From: Methylobacter sp. KS41
GTDB lineage: Bacteria; Pseudomonadota; Gammaproteobacteria; Methylococcales; Methylomonadaceae
Direction of reading: 5' to 3'
Assembly: GCA_002862125.1 (NCBI GenBank)
Contig: PHSP01000003.1
Span: 1,178,001 to 1,242,000, forward strand
DNA: 64,000 bases
The notes beneath the pieces are model-generated. The model was not told the DNA's origin. It ran no database searches and saw only the letters and a list, made by a program, of their open reading frames with translations. The translations under genes were made by a program, and so were the position numbers. Of the stretch, positions 8,083-17,345 are shown piece by piece; within the stretch, counting starts at the first letter, position 1; every line of letters starts with the position of its first letter.

Positions 8083-10199
8083 TTAACCCATCTTCGTGAA
8101 TTCTACTGATAATTTCTTGTTATTTCAATAAGTTAAAATTTTAATTTATCTCAAATGGCACTACATATTTTTTCTTATCAATAATCGTCTTACATTTACC
8201 TATCAGGTCAGGTTTGATACTTAAGGCTGCGTATAGTTGTTTTTGGCGTGTTTCGGCTTGGGTTGTTGTGCGCAGGTGAATGGTCTTATTATCCTCTGTC
8301 GGCAAGGTAATCGTGAGGCGTTGTTGGGTCGACATAATGTTGCGTATGCTGTCCCAGCTTAAATGGATACCCTGCTGCTTGAGTTGATAGCGCAGGGTAT
8401 GCACCAGATGGTAGGCCATTAAAGTAATGAACAAGTGTCCGGTGACGCGTTCTTCTTTATGGTGGAAAACTGGACGTAAGCCGAGGTCGGTTTTCAAGCT
8501 TCTGAACGTGGCTTCGATCTCGGTCAGCATGATATAGGTTGACCACAATTGTTCTTCCGACCAGTCCGGAGTAGTGGTTCTCAGGCAGTAAACTCCGCAG
8601 TGCCGGTCTTTTTGTTCACTTTTGGGTTCACGCTGCCATTCAATACGGATGGCGTTGTTTTTCGCGTCATCAGCAATGACTTCAATGCGGTAGTCTTGCG
8701 CGACGCGGCTGTTTTTTTCGCGCAGCCGGCCAATGCGTTCGAGTATTTTCGCGTAGTTTTTGATCGTGCCTTTTTTGTCCAAACCGGCATGGAGCTTGTC
8801 GAGCCCCTCTTCCAGACGAACGTGGAAGCGGTTGCGGATGGCCTGTTCTTTTTTGGCTTTTTGATCGGAGTGGCAATAGAGCCGGGTTTCCCCGGTTTCT
8901 GCATCGATTGTGCGGTAAACGCTGACTTTGCTCTGTCCGGTTTCCCTAACCAGTACGGCATTATCCTGGTCTCTGGGATCTTGTAGGTAGCGTTCCCGGC
9001 TGACCACCAGGTAAAGATAACCGCGCGCGCTTAACCAGGCGAGATTGTCAGCGCTGGCAATGCCGGCATCCATGATAATGACCGGTTTTTCTCCGGCTAA
9101 TGGATTTTTCCCCTGCAGACCGTCCAGCATCAGCGCCAACGTGGCGGGCTCGCTGGCGTTGCCTGGAAAGACCTGGCTGCTGAGCGGGAAGCCATTGCCA
9201 TCCAGAACCAGACCTAAGGTCACCAATGGGCAATCACGGCGTTTTTCTTTGGAGCGGCCGAACCGGGCCTTGGGGTTTTGGGCGCACTGGCCTTCAAAAT
9301 AGGTGTTGGTCAAGTCGTACAAGACGATGCTCCGGTTTAAATCGAATAAGGTCTGCTCCTGAGCACCCAGAAAAGTTTCCAGCGCCGACTGGTGTTTGAG
9401 CAACTTATCGCTGATGGTGTACAGGCGCGTCAGACTGGTGCTGCCGTAGTCATGATCAAGCAGTTCACCCAGGCCGGTACGCGCTTGCAGCCAGTCATGG
9501 GTCTGCAGTTCGCTGCCGGGTGAAATCATGCGCCCTATGATGCTGCCCAATGCCGCCGCGGCATCGATTTTGTTAAAGCCCAGTGCGGCAAGCTTCTGAT
9601 CCAGCTGCAACTGCATGACCGCATGCAACGCCAACGTTTCCCCGCCGATGCTGCGGGCTTGATGGGCTTCGATATGATTAATGCCGACACTATGATAATC
9701 CTGCCCGGGCGTCGCTGCCGCCACCGGTTGCGCCAGTTTCGCGATGATGAGGTCGCTATAGCGCACGGCGGCGGCCTCCAGAAGTTGACCGGCATCATCC
9801 TCTAAATGAAACAACTCGTCTTGGCGCGGCGCTGAGCCTTGCAGAAGCTGTTCAATTCTGGCCGCAAGCAAGGGCCAGTGCGCGGGCTCAATGGCAAAGT
9901 CTTTGCCCAGATTGAGTAGCGTACGTTGCTTGACTTGTGTTCCCTCACGCACGGATTCAACGATCCGATAGGTATAGGAATCTTCGCCATGATCCGCTGT
10001 TTTAGTTTTGGTTCTTCGAATATACATGGCTCTAGCATGGGCGCTATTCCGGAAAAAATCAAGATGCAAACCTAAATGGATGGCACTACAAGAGAGAGCG
10101 AAAAATGAGCATTGATTTTAAAGGGTTTTTTCGAAATGAAAACCGCCGGTAACCAAAAATCAATAACTTAGGGAGACTGGAGTCACGAAGATGGGTTAA
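8083..10199 (-). mobile_element. IS1634-family insertion sequence, complete
   Basis: One large transposase ORF is bounded by a perfect 17-bp inverted repeat: bases 8083-8099 (ttaacccatcttcgtga) and their complement at 10183-10199. I could not find a matching target duplication on the two sides (CAACTG against GCCCGG), which suggests either an old insertion or a rearrangement across the element, consistent with the orphan gene fragment on its left. Confidence 0.85.
8141..10027 (-). CDS. IS1634-family transposase
   Basis: DDE transposase of the IS4 superfamily, 628 residues from the ATG at 10027 (MYIRRTKTK, the usual start of this family); an in-frame ATG at 10069 would add 14 residues. Visible family landmarks are the N-terminal dimer region, the catalytic segment with YDLTNTYFEGQ (first D), IIMDAGIAS (second D) and the helical YREK-like region near the C-terminus (TEIEATFRSLKTDLGLRPVFH, glutamate). 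The frame is intact, so the element may be active. Confidence 0.9.
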   Translation of the reverse strand: MYIRRTKTKTADHGEDSYTYRIVESVREGTQVKQRTLLNLGKDFAIEPAHWPLLAARIEQLLQGSAPRQDELFHLEDDAGQLLEAAAVRYSDLIIAKLAQPVAAATPGQDYHSVGINHIEAHQARSIGGETLALHAVMQLQLDQKLAALGFNKIDAAAALGSIIGRMISPGSELQTHDWLQARTGLGELLDHDYGSTSLTRLYTISDKLLKHQSALETFLGAQEQTLFDLNRSIVLYDLTNTYFEGQCAQNPKARFGRSKEKRRDCPLVTLGLVLDGNGFPLSSQVFPGNASEPATLALMLDGLQGKNPLAGEKPVIIMDAGIASADNLAWLSARGYLYLVVSRERYLQDPRDQDNAVLVRETGQSKVSVYRTIDAETGETRLYCHSDQKAKKEQAIRNRFHVRLEEGLDKLHAGLDKKGTIKNYAKILERIGRLREKNSRVAQDYRIEVIADDAKNNAIRIEWQREPKSEQKDRHCGVYCLRTTTPDWSEEQLWSTYIMLTEIEATFRSLKTDLGLRPVFHHKEERVTGHLFITLMAYHLVHTLRYQLKQQGIHLSWDSIRNIMSTQQRLTITLPTEDNKTIHLRTTTQAETRQKQLYAALSIKPDLIGKCKTIIDKKKYVVPFEIN

Positions 10200-10275
10200 G
10201 CCCGGAATGTCCAACTCAATGCTCCATGTATAGTAAGATATGAAATAATATCATACCATTCACTGAGTCTACGTT

Positions 10276-10761
10276 ATGCCGAGCCGAGTCACAACTGAAC
10301 AATTAAAATCTGATCTTATCCTGCCTTGGCTTATCCAGGGCATTATGGCGGCTGCGCTGGCGGCTTATGTGTTCCTCTGTCTAACGTTCGGCGACCAGCT
10401 ACAACAGCCATTGCCGGAAGCTCAGCGAGTGCTGATCAGAACAATTTTATACGTTGTAGCTATCGTAACATTTCCGATGACTAATTTGATCCGGCACATT
10501 CAACTGCGGCTCAATCAAACCATGCCGCTTTCTCAGGCAACTCCGCTGATCGAAGCGAAAAAACGCTATTTAGTGACAATTATTGTGTCCATGTCGCTCA
10601 TTGAAAGCGTTGGGGTCTTTGGCTTTACCATGTTTATTTTAGGTGACAACTTTAATACCTTGTACATATTTTCGGGATTATCCGCCTTAGGGCTTTTTTT
10701 ATACCGGCCCAAAGTGGATGAATACGCAAAGGTTGTTGAGGCGCTCACTACTGAAAAATGA
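10276..10761 (+). CDS. Hypothetical integral membrane protein
   Basis: A 161-residue protein with four hydrophobic segments at about residues 15-38, 52-70, 98-122 and 124-142, giving a probable four-helix inner-membrane protein with both ends cytoplasmic. The loop between helices 2 and 3 is basic and polar. No motif suggests a function. It is monocistronic, between the IS1634 element and the convergent end of rluB. The 230 bases between its stop and that of rluB hold no supported gene. Confidence 0.72.
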   Translation: MPSRVTTEQLKSDLILPWLIQGIMAAALAAYVFLCLTFGDQLQQPLPEAQRVLIRTILYVVAIVTFPMTNLIRHIQLRLNQTMPLSQATPLIEAKKRYLVTIIVSMSLIESVGVFGFTMFILGDNFNTLYIFSGLSALGLFLYRPKVDEYAKVVEALTTEK

Positions 10762-10991
10762 ATGACTTTTCGGCTGACGCGGAATCTGCGTTAAATGCGG
10801 TTTGTGCCTTCCACATTGTCCAACTTCCGCCTTGACTTAAAATAAAAACAAATCGCCTCGCGGACGCATAGCCTTGATTCAGGCTTGGGCAGGCCATCAT
10901 CTGAAAACATCGGAAAAACTGATTGAACATCTTGATAACCGCCTGTTATCCAGGTCCTGTGACAAAGTGAAAAATGAATACAAAATCGAGG

Positions 10992-11993
10992 CTATCTTTT
11001 TCCGGGAGTAAAACTTTTAAGTTCCGGCTTGCCTGTTGTAGTTGCCGGCTCCGTTCTTTCCAAGCCGGCAAATTCGAATAACAAATCCAGTTCTTTATCA
11101 GTCAATTCATAAAAAGTACGCGCTTTTAGACGTTCCGGTAATACTACGGGTCCATAGCGGACGCGCATTAGGCGGCTAACGACAACTTCCTGGGCCTCCC
11201 ATAAGCGCCTGACCAGCCTGTTGCGCCCTTCGCTAACGATTACGTTATACCATTTATTAGCGCCTTCGCCGCCGCTAAAATGAATCGCATCGAACCTGGC
11301 TTTGCCATCTTCAAGCTCTACGCCTTGCTTGAGTTTTTCAAGCGTTGCCTCGGAAACGTCTCCTAAAACACGCACTGCGTATTCGCGCTCCACCTGGGTT
11401 GACGGATGCATTAACCGGTTGGCCAGTTCGCCATTATTGGTAACCAGTAACAACCCCGAGGTATTAATATCCAGCCTGCCAACGGAAATCCAACGGGCCG
11501 TGGCTAATGCCGGCAATTGGGTAAACACCACGGGGCGGCCTTCCGGGTCGCGGCGCGTCACTACTTCGCCGGTGGGCTTGTGATAAATCAGTACCCGTGT
11601 AGGTTGCACGGCAAATTTTTCCCAATGAACCACGCGCTCATTAAGTTGTAAATGATCGCCTGTTTTTAACCGGTCGCCCAACTTTACCGCGCACCCGTTA
11701 AGCTTTAGGCGGCCTTCCGCTATCCACCGTTCAATTTCTCTACGGGAACCCACGCCGCCCCGTGCCAGCACTTTTTGAATGCGCTCGCCTGCGTCTTCCT
11801 GATTGCCGCCGGTATTTTTTGCCGTCTTGAGTTCGCTTGGCTGTTCCGGTGAACTACTGGACGGTTTGCGGCCGGATTCTTTTGGCCTGTTTCTTTCCTG
11901 GTTTTTACGCTGTTGTTTGGGTGACTTATTTGTTCTCTTCGGCGAACTGCCCGGCTGCTTCGAAGAATCGTTGGTTGGCTTCTTGCTTTTCAC
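10992..11993 (-). CDS. rluB: 23S rRNA pseudouridine(2605) synthase RluB
   Basis: RsuA-family pseudouridine synthase modifying U2605 of 23S rRNA. A lysine/serine/proline-rich tail fills the first 65 residues, an S4 domain follows (IQKVLARGGVGSRREIERWI), then the catalytic domain with GRLDINTSGLLL, whose D is the nucleophile. The basic tail is longer than in E. coli and may bind RNA. Its start overlaps the end of scpB by 68 bases, and it closes the leftward group yciO-like, site-2 protease, scpA, scpB, rluB, an order seen in other gammaproteobacteria such as pseudomonads. Confidence 0.93.
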   Translation of the reverse strand: MKSKKPTNDSSKQPGSSPKRTNKSPKQQRKNQERNRPKESGRKPSSSSPEQPSELKTAKNTGGNQEDAGERIQKVLARGGVGSRREIERWIAEGRLKLNGCAVKLGDRLKTGDHLQLNERVVHWEKFAVQPTRVLIYHKPTGEVVTRRDPEGRPVVFTQLPALATARWISVGRLDINTSGLLLVTNNGELANRLMHPSTQVEREYAVRVLGDVSEATLEKLKQGVELEDGKARFDAIHFSGGEGANKWYNVIVSEGRNRLVRRLWEAQEVVVSRLMRVRYGPVVLPERLKARTFYELTDKELDLLFEFAGLERTEPATTTGKPELKSFTPGKR

Positions 11994-12552
11994 TCGTTAC
12001 CTGCATAGGTTGTTGCGTTGTATCTTTCGGTCCGCCAAGATTTTGTATCTCTTGCAAAACCGGAAGTTCATTTAATGATGTAATGTTAAAATAATCCAGA
12101 AATTGTCTGGTTGTGCCATATAAACCGGGTCTGCCTGGCACTTCTTTGTGCGCTACCACTTTCACCCACTCACGTTCAAGTAAAGTCTGGATAATGCTTG
12201 AACTGACGCTGACGCCGCGTATATCTTCAATATCCGCCCGTGTTACCGGTTGCTTGTAGGCGATAATTGCCAGCGTTTCCAGCAGCGCGCGCGAATATTT
12301 CGGCGGTTTTTCTTCAAACAAGCGTGATACCCAGCGGGATAAATCCGGCTTGATCTGAAACCGGTAGCCGCTAGCCACCTGTTTTAGTTCAATAGGCCGG
12401 GGTCTGTATTCCTCGGTAATCGCCTCTATTGCCGACAGTATCTCCTGGAGTTCAGGCTGTTCCAGTTCAGGAAAAACCTGCTGTACCTGTTTAGCTGTCA
12501 TCGGGCGCTTGGCGGCAAATAAAATGGCTTCAACAATACGCTTGATGTTCAC
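11926..12552 (-). CDS. scpB: Segregation and condensation protein B (ScpB)
   Basis: Winged-helix subunit that works with ScpA and SMC in chromosome condensation. The conserved core runs from IKRIVEAILFAAKRPM through LLETLAIIAYKQPVTRADIE to GRPGLYGTT. The family normally begins just before this core, so the GTG at 12552 (208 residues) is chosen, although the only ATG in the open frame is at 13083, deep inside scpA. The frame stays open through the 254 bases between the scpA stop and this GTG, encoding a polar segment with a short duplicated KAQEN unit, so a longer N-terminus from a non-ATG codon is possible. Confidence 0.85.
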   Translation of the reverse strand: MNIKRIVEAILFAAKRPMTAKQVQQVFPELEQPELQEILSAIEAITEEYRPRPIELKQVASGYRFQIKPDLSRWVSRLFEEKPPKYSRALLETLAIIAYKQPVTRADIEDIRGVSVSSSIIQTLLEREWVKVVAHKEVPGRPGLYGTTRQFLDYFNITSLNELPVLQEIQNLGGPKDTTQQPMQVTSEKQEANQRFFEAAGQFAEENK

Positions 12553-12805
12553 GTTTACTTCAAGTTTTTCAGTGACGGGAAAGGGTGTGTCCAATATTGC
12601 CGGTTTTATCTGTCCGGGCCGTGTTCTGAGTCTTTTGGCTACGCTCAGGATATCCTTGGCGTAAGGACGAAGCCTGCTTGCCGCAATAGCTAGTTCTTCA
12701 GCAGGGTTTTCCTGAGCTTTGCCTAAGGAGTTCTCTTGGGCTTTGCCGGAGAAGTCACGATTAACTACCGGGTTTAAATCAATAACAGCAGGCTTTACCC
12801 GTGGT

Positions 12806-13630
12806 TTAAATACCTTCTCCGGCGGAGCCGGCGTATCTGACCCGTATTTCGCTGAAGGGTTCTGACTGGATGATTTCGATGAGTCCTTCTTTTCCGAGTT
12901 CGAGGACGGCCAGAAACGAGACAACGACTCCGTGCCGGCCTTCTTTTCGGATAAATAATTGCGAGAAAAGGAGACTATCTTCTCCTTTAAGGTTTGCCAA
13001 AATGGCTGCCATTCGTTCACGGACAGATAAAGCTTCCTTGGTAATTTGGTGGTGGCTAAGCTGGTCAATCCGTTTAAGGACATCCTGAAATGCCAGCAGC
13101 ATGTCTCTTAAACAAATATCCGGTAAATGCTGTTTAACATTTAATGAAGATGTATCGACATCTATGGCAAATATATCACGTTCAACCCTGGGTAAAAAAT
13201 CGATCTCTTCAGCGGCGGTCTTGATGCATTCATATTCCTGCAGTCTGCGAATTAAGGTAGCCCTGGGGTCTTCTTCGTCATCTTCTTCTCCGGTCTGTCT
13301 GGGCAGCAGCATCCTGGACTTTATCTCCGCCAACAGCGCGGCCATTACCAGATATTCCGCCGCCAGCTCCAGATTTAACACGCCCATTATTTGAATATAA
13401 GCGATGTATTGATGGGTAATCTGGGCGATAGGTATGTTCACAATATCCAGATTCTGCCTTCTGATCAAATACAGCAATAAATCCAGCGGCCCCTCAAACA
13501 GGTCCAGAAAGACTTCCAAGGCATCCGGCGGGATATAAAGATCGTCCGGCAGTTGATTAAAAGGCGTTCCGTTGACCATTGCGAAGGCGGGCGTTTCCTC
13601 CATAATCGCCGTTGCTAGGTCACCGCTCAT
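12806..13630 (-). CDS. scpA: Segregation and condensation protein A (ScpA)
   Basis: Kleisin subunit bridging SMC heads. The hallmark N-terminal segment LFEGPLDLLLYLIRRQNLDI lies at about residues 44-63, followed by the helical EYLVMAALLAEIKSRMLLPR region, an acidic linker, and the C-terminal winged helix that contacts the SMC head. Length 274 is usual for gammaproteobacteria. It follows the site-2 protease gene by 90 bases and precedes scpB on the same strand, so the two kleisin-complex partners are co-expressed. Confidence 0.93.
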   Translation of the reverse strand: MSGDLATAIMEETPAFAMVNGTPFNQLPDDLYIPPDALEVFLDLFEGPLDLLLYLIRRQNLDIVNIPIAQITHQYIAYIQIMGVLNLELAAEYLVMAALLAEIKSRMLLPRQTGEEDDEEDPRATLIRRLQEYECIKTAAEEIDFLPRVERDIFAIDVDTSSLNVKQHLPDICLRDMLLAFQDVLKRIDQLSHHQITKEALSVRERMAAILANLKGEDSLLFSQLFIRKEGRHGVVVSFLAVLELGKEGLIEIIQSEPFSEIRVRYAGSAGEGI

Positions 13631-13720
13631 TTGGCCGCCGTTGGAACCGGGTTACGTTAATCCAGTCCGCATGAACTTTCAAAACCTGATTCCCAGGAAA
13701 AGCGTGATAATTTGAAAGAA

Positions 13721-14380
13721 TCACAATCCGGCAATTGAAAAAAACACTTTCTGTGCAATAAACATCGGATAAGCCAATATTGCACCCAACAATTTTGTGT
13801 AAAGCAATAACAATAAAATAATGAACCCGTACTGTTCCAGGCGATTATATTGCCACGCCCAGTAACCGGGTAACATACCGGTCAGTATACGGCTGCCGTC
13901 CAGCGGTGGAATCGGCAGTAAGTTAATCAACGCCAAAACCAGATTAATTGAAATCCCCGCAACCCCTGTATAAATCAATGGCAAGGAGACAGCTTCAGCG
14001 CCTGCGCCGATGGTAACGCCTAAACGTGCGACCAGAGCCCAGCCGACAGCCATCAGTAAATTTGCCACAGGCCCGGCCAAAGCCACTATAGCCATGTCAT
14101 GCAAGGGTTTTTTAAAATTCCGAGGATCAACAGGGACCGGCTTCGCCCAGCCAAAAATAAAACCCGTGCCGGTCATTAACAATATCCCCGGAAGAATAAT
14201 AGTGCCAAACAAATCGATATGCTTGATCGGGTTTAGGGTCAATCGGCCCTGAACAGAGGCCGTGTTATCGCCGTATTTTTTCGCTACCCAGCCGTGCGCC
14301 ACTTCATGCACTGTGATTGCAAAAATCACCGGCAGCACCCAAACCACTATGCGCTGAATTAACGTCAATTCATTCATCAT
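13721..14380 (-). CDS. Site-2 protease family protein (peptidase M50)
   Basis: Intramembrane zinc metalloprotease-like protein of 219 residues. The HEXXH motif is HEVAH at about residues 25-29 in the first membrane helix, and the third zinc ligand lies in NLLPIPPLDGSRIL near residue 160. Four to six hydrophobic helices are visible. The group is the short form without PDZ domains, and its substrate is unknown. GAGGGG upstream supports the ATG at 14380. It sits 17 bases after the yciO-like gene and before scpA, matching the gene order in other gammaproteobacteria. Confidence 0.9.
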   Translation of the reverse strand: MMNELTLIQRIVVWVLPVIFAITVHEVAHGWVAKKYGDNTASVQGRLTLNPIKHIDLFGTIILPGILLMTGTGFIFGWAKPVPVDPRNFKKPLHDMAIVALAGPVANLLMAVGWALVARLGVTIGAGAEAVSLPLIYTGVAGISINLVLALINLLPIPPLDGSRILTGMLPGYWAWQYNRLEQYGFIILLLLLYTKLLGAILAYPMFIAQKVFFSIAGL

Positions 14381-14397
14381 ATTGCGTTCCCCTCAAT

Positions 14398-15021
14398 TTA
14401 ATATAACATGGGTGCGAGACCCTTGCCCTGTCTGATGATCTCTGCGCCGCTGCTGGAAAATTCGATTACGGTCGTTTCTTCATAGTCAATAATTCCCGCA
14501 TCAATCACTAAATCCAGCTCATGTTCAAGTTTATTTCTTATGTCGTAAGGGTCCGTCATGGATTCGCTTTCCCCAGGCAATATCAAGGTAGAACTAAATA
14601 AAGCCTCTCCCAGTTCCTGAAGCAGCAATTTTGTAACCGGATGACCGGGAATGCGTATGCCTATGGTTTTTTTTCTGGGGTGTTGCAGCCTGCGCGGCAC
14701 TTCACGCGTAGCATCCAGAATAAAAGTAAAAGGCCCGGGCGTTAACGCTTTAATCGTCCGGTAGGCGTCATTGCCGATTTTTGTAAACATCGAAACCTGC
14801 GTCAAGTCCTTGCACACCAGGGTGAAATTGTGTTTATCATCCAGCTGCCTTATACGCCTTATCTTATCCATCGCTTGTTTATCGCCGATGTGGCAGGCAA
14901 GCGCATAAGATGAATCGGTCGGATAAACAATTACGCCGCCTTTGCGAATAATTTCCACGGCACGATGAATCAACCTCAGTTGCGGATTTTCCGGATGTAT
15001 TTCAAAAAACTGGGCCATCAT
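14398..15021 (-). CDS. YciO/Sua5-family L-threonylcarbamoyladenylate synthase-like protein
   Basis: A 207-residue YrdC-fold protein. The nucleotide and RNA-binding pocket is recognisable in GGVIVYPTDSSYALAC near residue 29 and in the TPGPFTFIL motif. TsaC/Sua5 enzymes make threonylcarbamoyl-AMP for the t6A37 tRNA modification; this copy resembles the YciO branch, whose cellular role is less certain. It is probably the first gene of the leftward group ending with rluB. Confidence 0.88.
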   Translation of the reverse strand: MMAQFFEIHPENPQLRLIHRAVEIIRKGGVIVYPTDSSYALACHIGDKQAMDKIRRIRQLDDKHNFTLVCKDLTQVSMFTKIGNDAYRTIKALTPGPFTFILDATREVPRRLQHPRKKTIGIRIPGHPVTKLLLQELGEALFSSTLILPGESESMTDPYDIRNKLEHELDLVIDAGIIDYEETTVIEFSSSGAEIIRQGKGLAPMLY

Positions 15022-15986
15022 TATTACTGAATTGAAGAAAATTTCTCAGATTATACCTTACATACCCACAAGCTTGCAGTATGAATAGATGATGAGACAT
15101 TTGCGCTGTACCGGTTTCCAGTTTCACTGGCGAAAAAAGGGGCGGATATTTCGCCTCAAAATTTTTTTGGACGACAAATACGCGGCATTTGACGGTTTCG
15201 GCTTCCGGATATCGAAAAATTCATCGGCGCCTGTTTTTAGGCGCTACGTTCCCCTGACGGTGTTATCGGCTATTTTGGGCCGGTAAAATATTAAAGCCAC
15301 AAGCCTGTAACAAGGAAGGATTACGATACAGTTCCCGTTTCGCTTACCGCGCTGCGCTCCAATCGCGGTCCGGCAGGTGATCACGCTCCGGAAAAAAACG
15401 CTCCAGATCCGAACGTGTTTCGATGGCATCCCAATGATTAATGTGGTGGCAACCCGAGCCATAAAATAAATTGGACTTCATGGACGATGTGAACGGGACG
15501 ATGACTTCCAGTAGCGTGCTGGCAAATAATGCAGAGCGCTCCCGGCCCAGTTCGGTATCGGAAAATTAGGCTTGGAATGGGCGTAAAAGATCATGTATAA
15601 AGAACATGAGCGAGGCTATTTTATTTGTATAATCAGCGATTTAGAATCCCGCATTATGCGCCAAGACAAAGCCTTATCAATCAATAAGTTGTTTTTTTGA
15701 AGAATAATTTACTGATTTGCAAATATATATTCAGAGTTGGCTAAAATTGTTCGAAAATTGGCATGCTCTAATATTTGTGCTCCCAAAAATTGGGAAATTT
15801 CAGTTATATAAGTACAATGAACGTAATAATCAAGAGCAGTCAGTTATGATGGTTTTTTGTGTATTCCGGAACCTGATTTTATAAGAAGCGCGCTCGAAAG
15901 TTTCTTTTTTAAATTAAAGTTTTCCCATTTACTGCCGAAAAAGTCTCTGCTAAGAAAAGAATCAATCCAATTCAATAGGAGATAGC
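15022..15986. other. Long gene-poor region upstream of yciO-like gene
   Basis: About 965 bases without a convincing complete gene. The left part (15089-15300) has only short overlapping frames. A protein-like minus-strand fragment lies at 15344-15565 (listed separately). The part from 15570 to 15960 is A/T-rich and looks like regulatory or decayed sequence; it leads into the small ORF at 15987. Confidence 0.6.
15344..15565 (-). pseudogene. Possible gene fragment of unknown family
   Basis: A 74-codon open stretch on the minus strand, bounded by stops, ending at TAA 15344-15346. It contains an ATG at 15481 that would give 45 residues beginning MKSNLFYGSGCHHINHWD, but the protein-like sequence extends upstream of that ATG (LFASTLLEVIVPF). 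The balanced residue use with W, H and C suggests remnant coding sequence. I do not recognise the family. Confidence 0.3.
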
Positions 15987-16172
15987 ATGACTATAAGTTC
16001 AGTTTCATCTGCATCAAGCAACATAAACATCGCACAGATTAAGCAGTCAGCGCCTGCTCAGGCCGGCGCAAAGGCGAATGACGGCGATTCTGATGACGCC
16101 GGCGCCAAAGTTCAGCCTTCCGTTAATTTAAGCGGTCAGGCCATTGGAGCTAATATCAGCGTAAAAGCATAA
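15987..16172 (+). CDS. Small alanine/serine-rich protein of unknown function
   Basis: A 61-residue protein of low complexity (MTISSVSSASSNINIAQ at the start, VNLSGQAIGANISVKA at the end), with an acidic patch DGDSDDAG in the middle. AGGAG lies seven bases before the ATG and a strong terminator follows 13 bases after the stop, so it looks like a real single-gene transcript. Short proteins with the same serine-rich start and SGQ...G...N.. ending occur in other proteobacteria without known function. Confidence 0.6.
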   Translation: MTISSVSSASSNINIAQIKQSAPAQAGAKANDGDSDDAGAKVQPSVNLSGQAIGANISVKA

Positions 16173-16184
16173 CGATACGAAAAT

Positions 16185-16209
16185 AAAACCGGCAAACCAT
16201 GCCGGTTTT
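16185..16209. terminator. Bidirectional rho-independent terminator
   Basis: A perfect 10-bp stem (AAAACCGGCA with TGCCGGTTTT) encloses a five-base loop at 16195-16199, with A-tract and T-tract at the two sides. It separates the 61-residue gene (plus strand) from the small membrane-protein frame ending at 16215 on the minus strand and can serve both. Confidence 0.88.
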
Positions 16210-16214
16210 ATGTA

Positions 16215-16388
16215 TCAGCCGCCGTTTTTATCAGCATACACTTTTTCAACAAGCTTTTTAAACCAGATTGGCCGAAAGATCACTATAAACAATCCTATGG
16301 TACTGGTGATTGGAAATAAAGGAATCAACATAAAGGTAATAAGGACCAGTGCGCATTTGATTCTGGCAAAGAAGGAAACTGATGTCAT
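16215..16388 (-). CDS. Possible small two-span membrane protein
   Basis: The frame is open from a GTG at 16469 (84 residues), but the ATG at 16388 gives a more natural 57-residue protein beginning MTSVSFFARIKCALVLITF. It has a long hydrophobic region that may form two helices (about residues 10-27 and 31-45) and a basic tail. GGAAAAAG lies a few bases before the ATG. No family is recognised. The gene ends six bases before the bidirectional terminator, which supports it. Confidence 0.45.
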   Translation of the reverse strand: MTSVSFFARIKCALVLITFMLIPLFPITSTIGLFIVIFRPIWFKKLVEKVYADKNGG

Positions 16389-16514
16389 TGTTCTTTTTCC
16401 GGCCTGTTTTTCGGGGGACACTAAAAGAAAGTTTATCAATTGCGTAAATGCTTGGACCCGGCTGAACACTCATTGCTAATGAGGACTGATTCTGCCTGAT
16501 GCTTAGCGCCGGAA

Positions 16515-17345
16515 TTAAGCGCTCGAGTAGTTTGCGCATATCTCATAAAGTGCGTTCACCGCCTGCCTGTCGCGGCAGAAAGTACAGCCGGATTCGCGCC
16601 TGGTTTCATAATATTGACCGGTCTTTTGCTGGCCGATAGGAAGGGTAGCCAGCCAGACTGGAGTCTCAGCGCCCTGATCCGGCGTTTCGTGGCCGCCAAA
16701 GCCAAGATTATTACTTAATGTAGAATTAACGTCTCCAGGATGACAGGCGTTAACGGTAATATCGGAAGGCTTTAGCTTTTCAGAAAAGGCGGCGCTCAGC
16801 ATTCGATCGGCTTGTTTGGACTGCCGGTAGGCTTGGCCGTTATCATAGCTTCGGCGGGTAAACTCCAAGTCGTTCAGATCCAGGCCGCCGGCCCAGTAGC
16901 TGGCGACATTGACGACGCGCGCGGGCGCCGACGCTTTTAGAATATTCGTGAATTCGTCGATTAACCGGAAATAGCCCAATACATTCGTGGCAAACTGCAT
17001 TTCGATGCCCTCTGGCGTCTCCTGACGGACACGCGGTGTGCAAGCGGCATTGTTGATCAATACATGCAGAGGCCCTTTCCAGCGCGCCGCTAATCTCCGG
17101 ATGTCGCCCAAACGGCTCAAGTCGGCGAGCTCAAAACGCACTCTTGGATTCCCGGTTGAACCGGCTATTTCTTTCCGAGCCTGTTCCGCTTTGTTTTTAT
17201 CACGGCATACCAGCACGACTCCGGACTCCGGTATTGCAGCCAGTTGCCGGGCTATGGCTTTTCCTATCGCGCCAGGGGCGCCGGTTACCAGAAAAACCCT
17301 GTTTCCATAATTTGGAATGCTTGAAAAATCAAAAGTGAGGACCAT
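16515..17345 (-). CDS. Short-chain dehydrogenase/reductase family oxidoreductase
   Basis: NAD(P)-dependent oxidoreductase of 276 residues resembling retinol-dehydrogenase-like SDRs. The nucleotide-binding motif is TGAPGAIGKAIA at about residues 21-32 (a TGxxxxxG variant), NNA appears near residue 98, and the catalytic YRQSK (Y and K) near residue 172. The C-terminal end contains two cysteines close together (CTFC). Substrate unknown. It is monocistronic and divergent from glcD; the intervening 350 bases hold no supported gene. Confidence 0.85.
   Translation of the reverse strand: MVLTFDFSSIPNYGNRVFLVTGAPGAIGKAIARQLAAIPESGVVLVCRDKNKAEQARKEIAGSTGNPRVRFELADLSRLGDIRRLAARWKGPLHVLINNAACTPRVRQETPEGIEMQFATNVLGYFRLIDEFTNILKASAPARVVNVASYWAGGLDLNDLEFTRRSYDNGQAYRQSKQADRMLSAAFSEKLKPSDITVNACHPGDVNSTLSNNLGFGGHETPDQGAETPVWLATLPIGQQKTGQYYETRRESGCTFCRDRQAVNALYEICANYSSA

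Noticed and set aside
8549-8986. Long plus-strand open frame antisense to the IS1634-type transposase
   Set aside because: Shadow of the transposase reading frame; no start signal and no protein likeness.
8077-10205. Target duplication of the IS1634-type element
   Set aside because: Flanks CAACTG and GCCCGG do not match; a CCAACT similarity further out is offset and likely chance.
10748-10930. 60-codon minus-strand frame between the membrane protein and rluB
   Set aside because: No ribosome-binding site or family likeness; lies between convergent gene ends.
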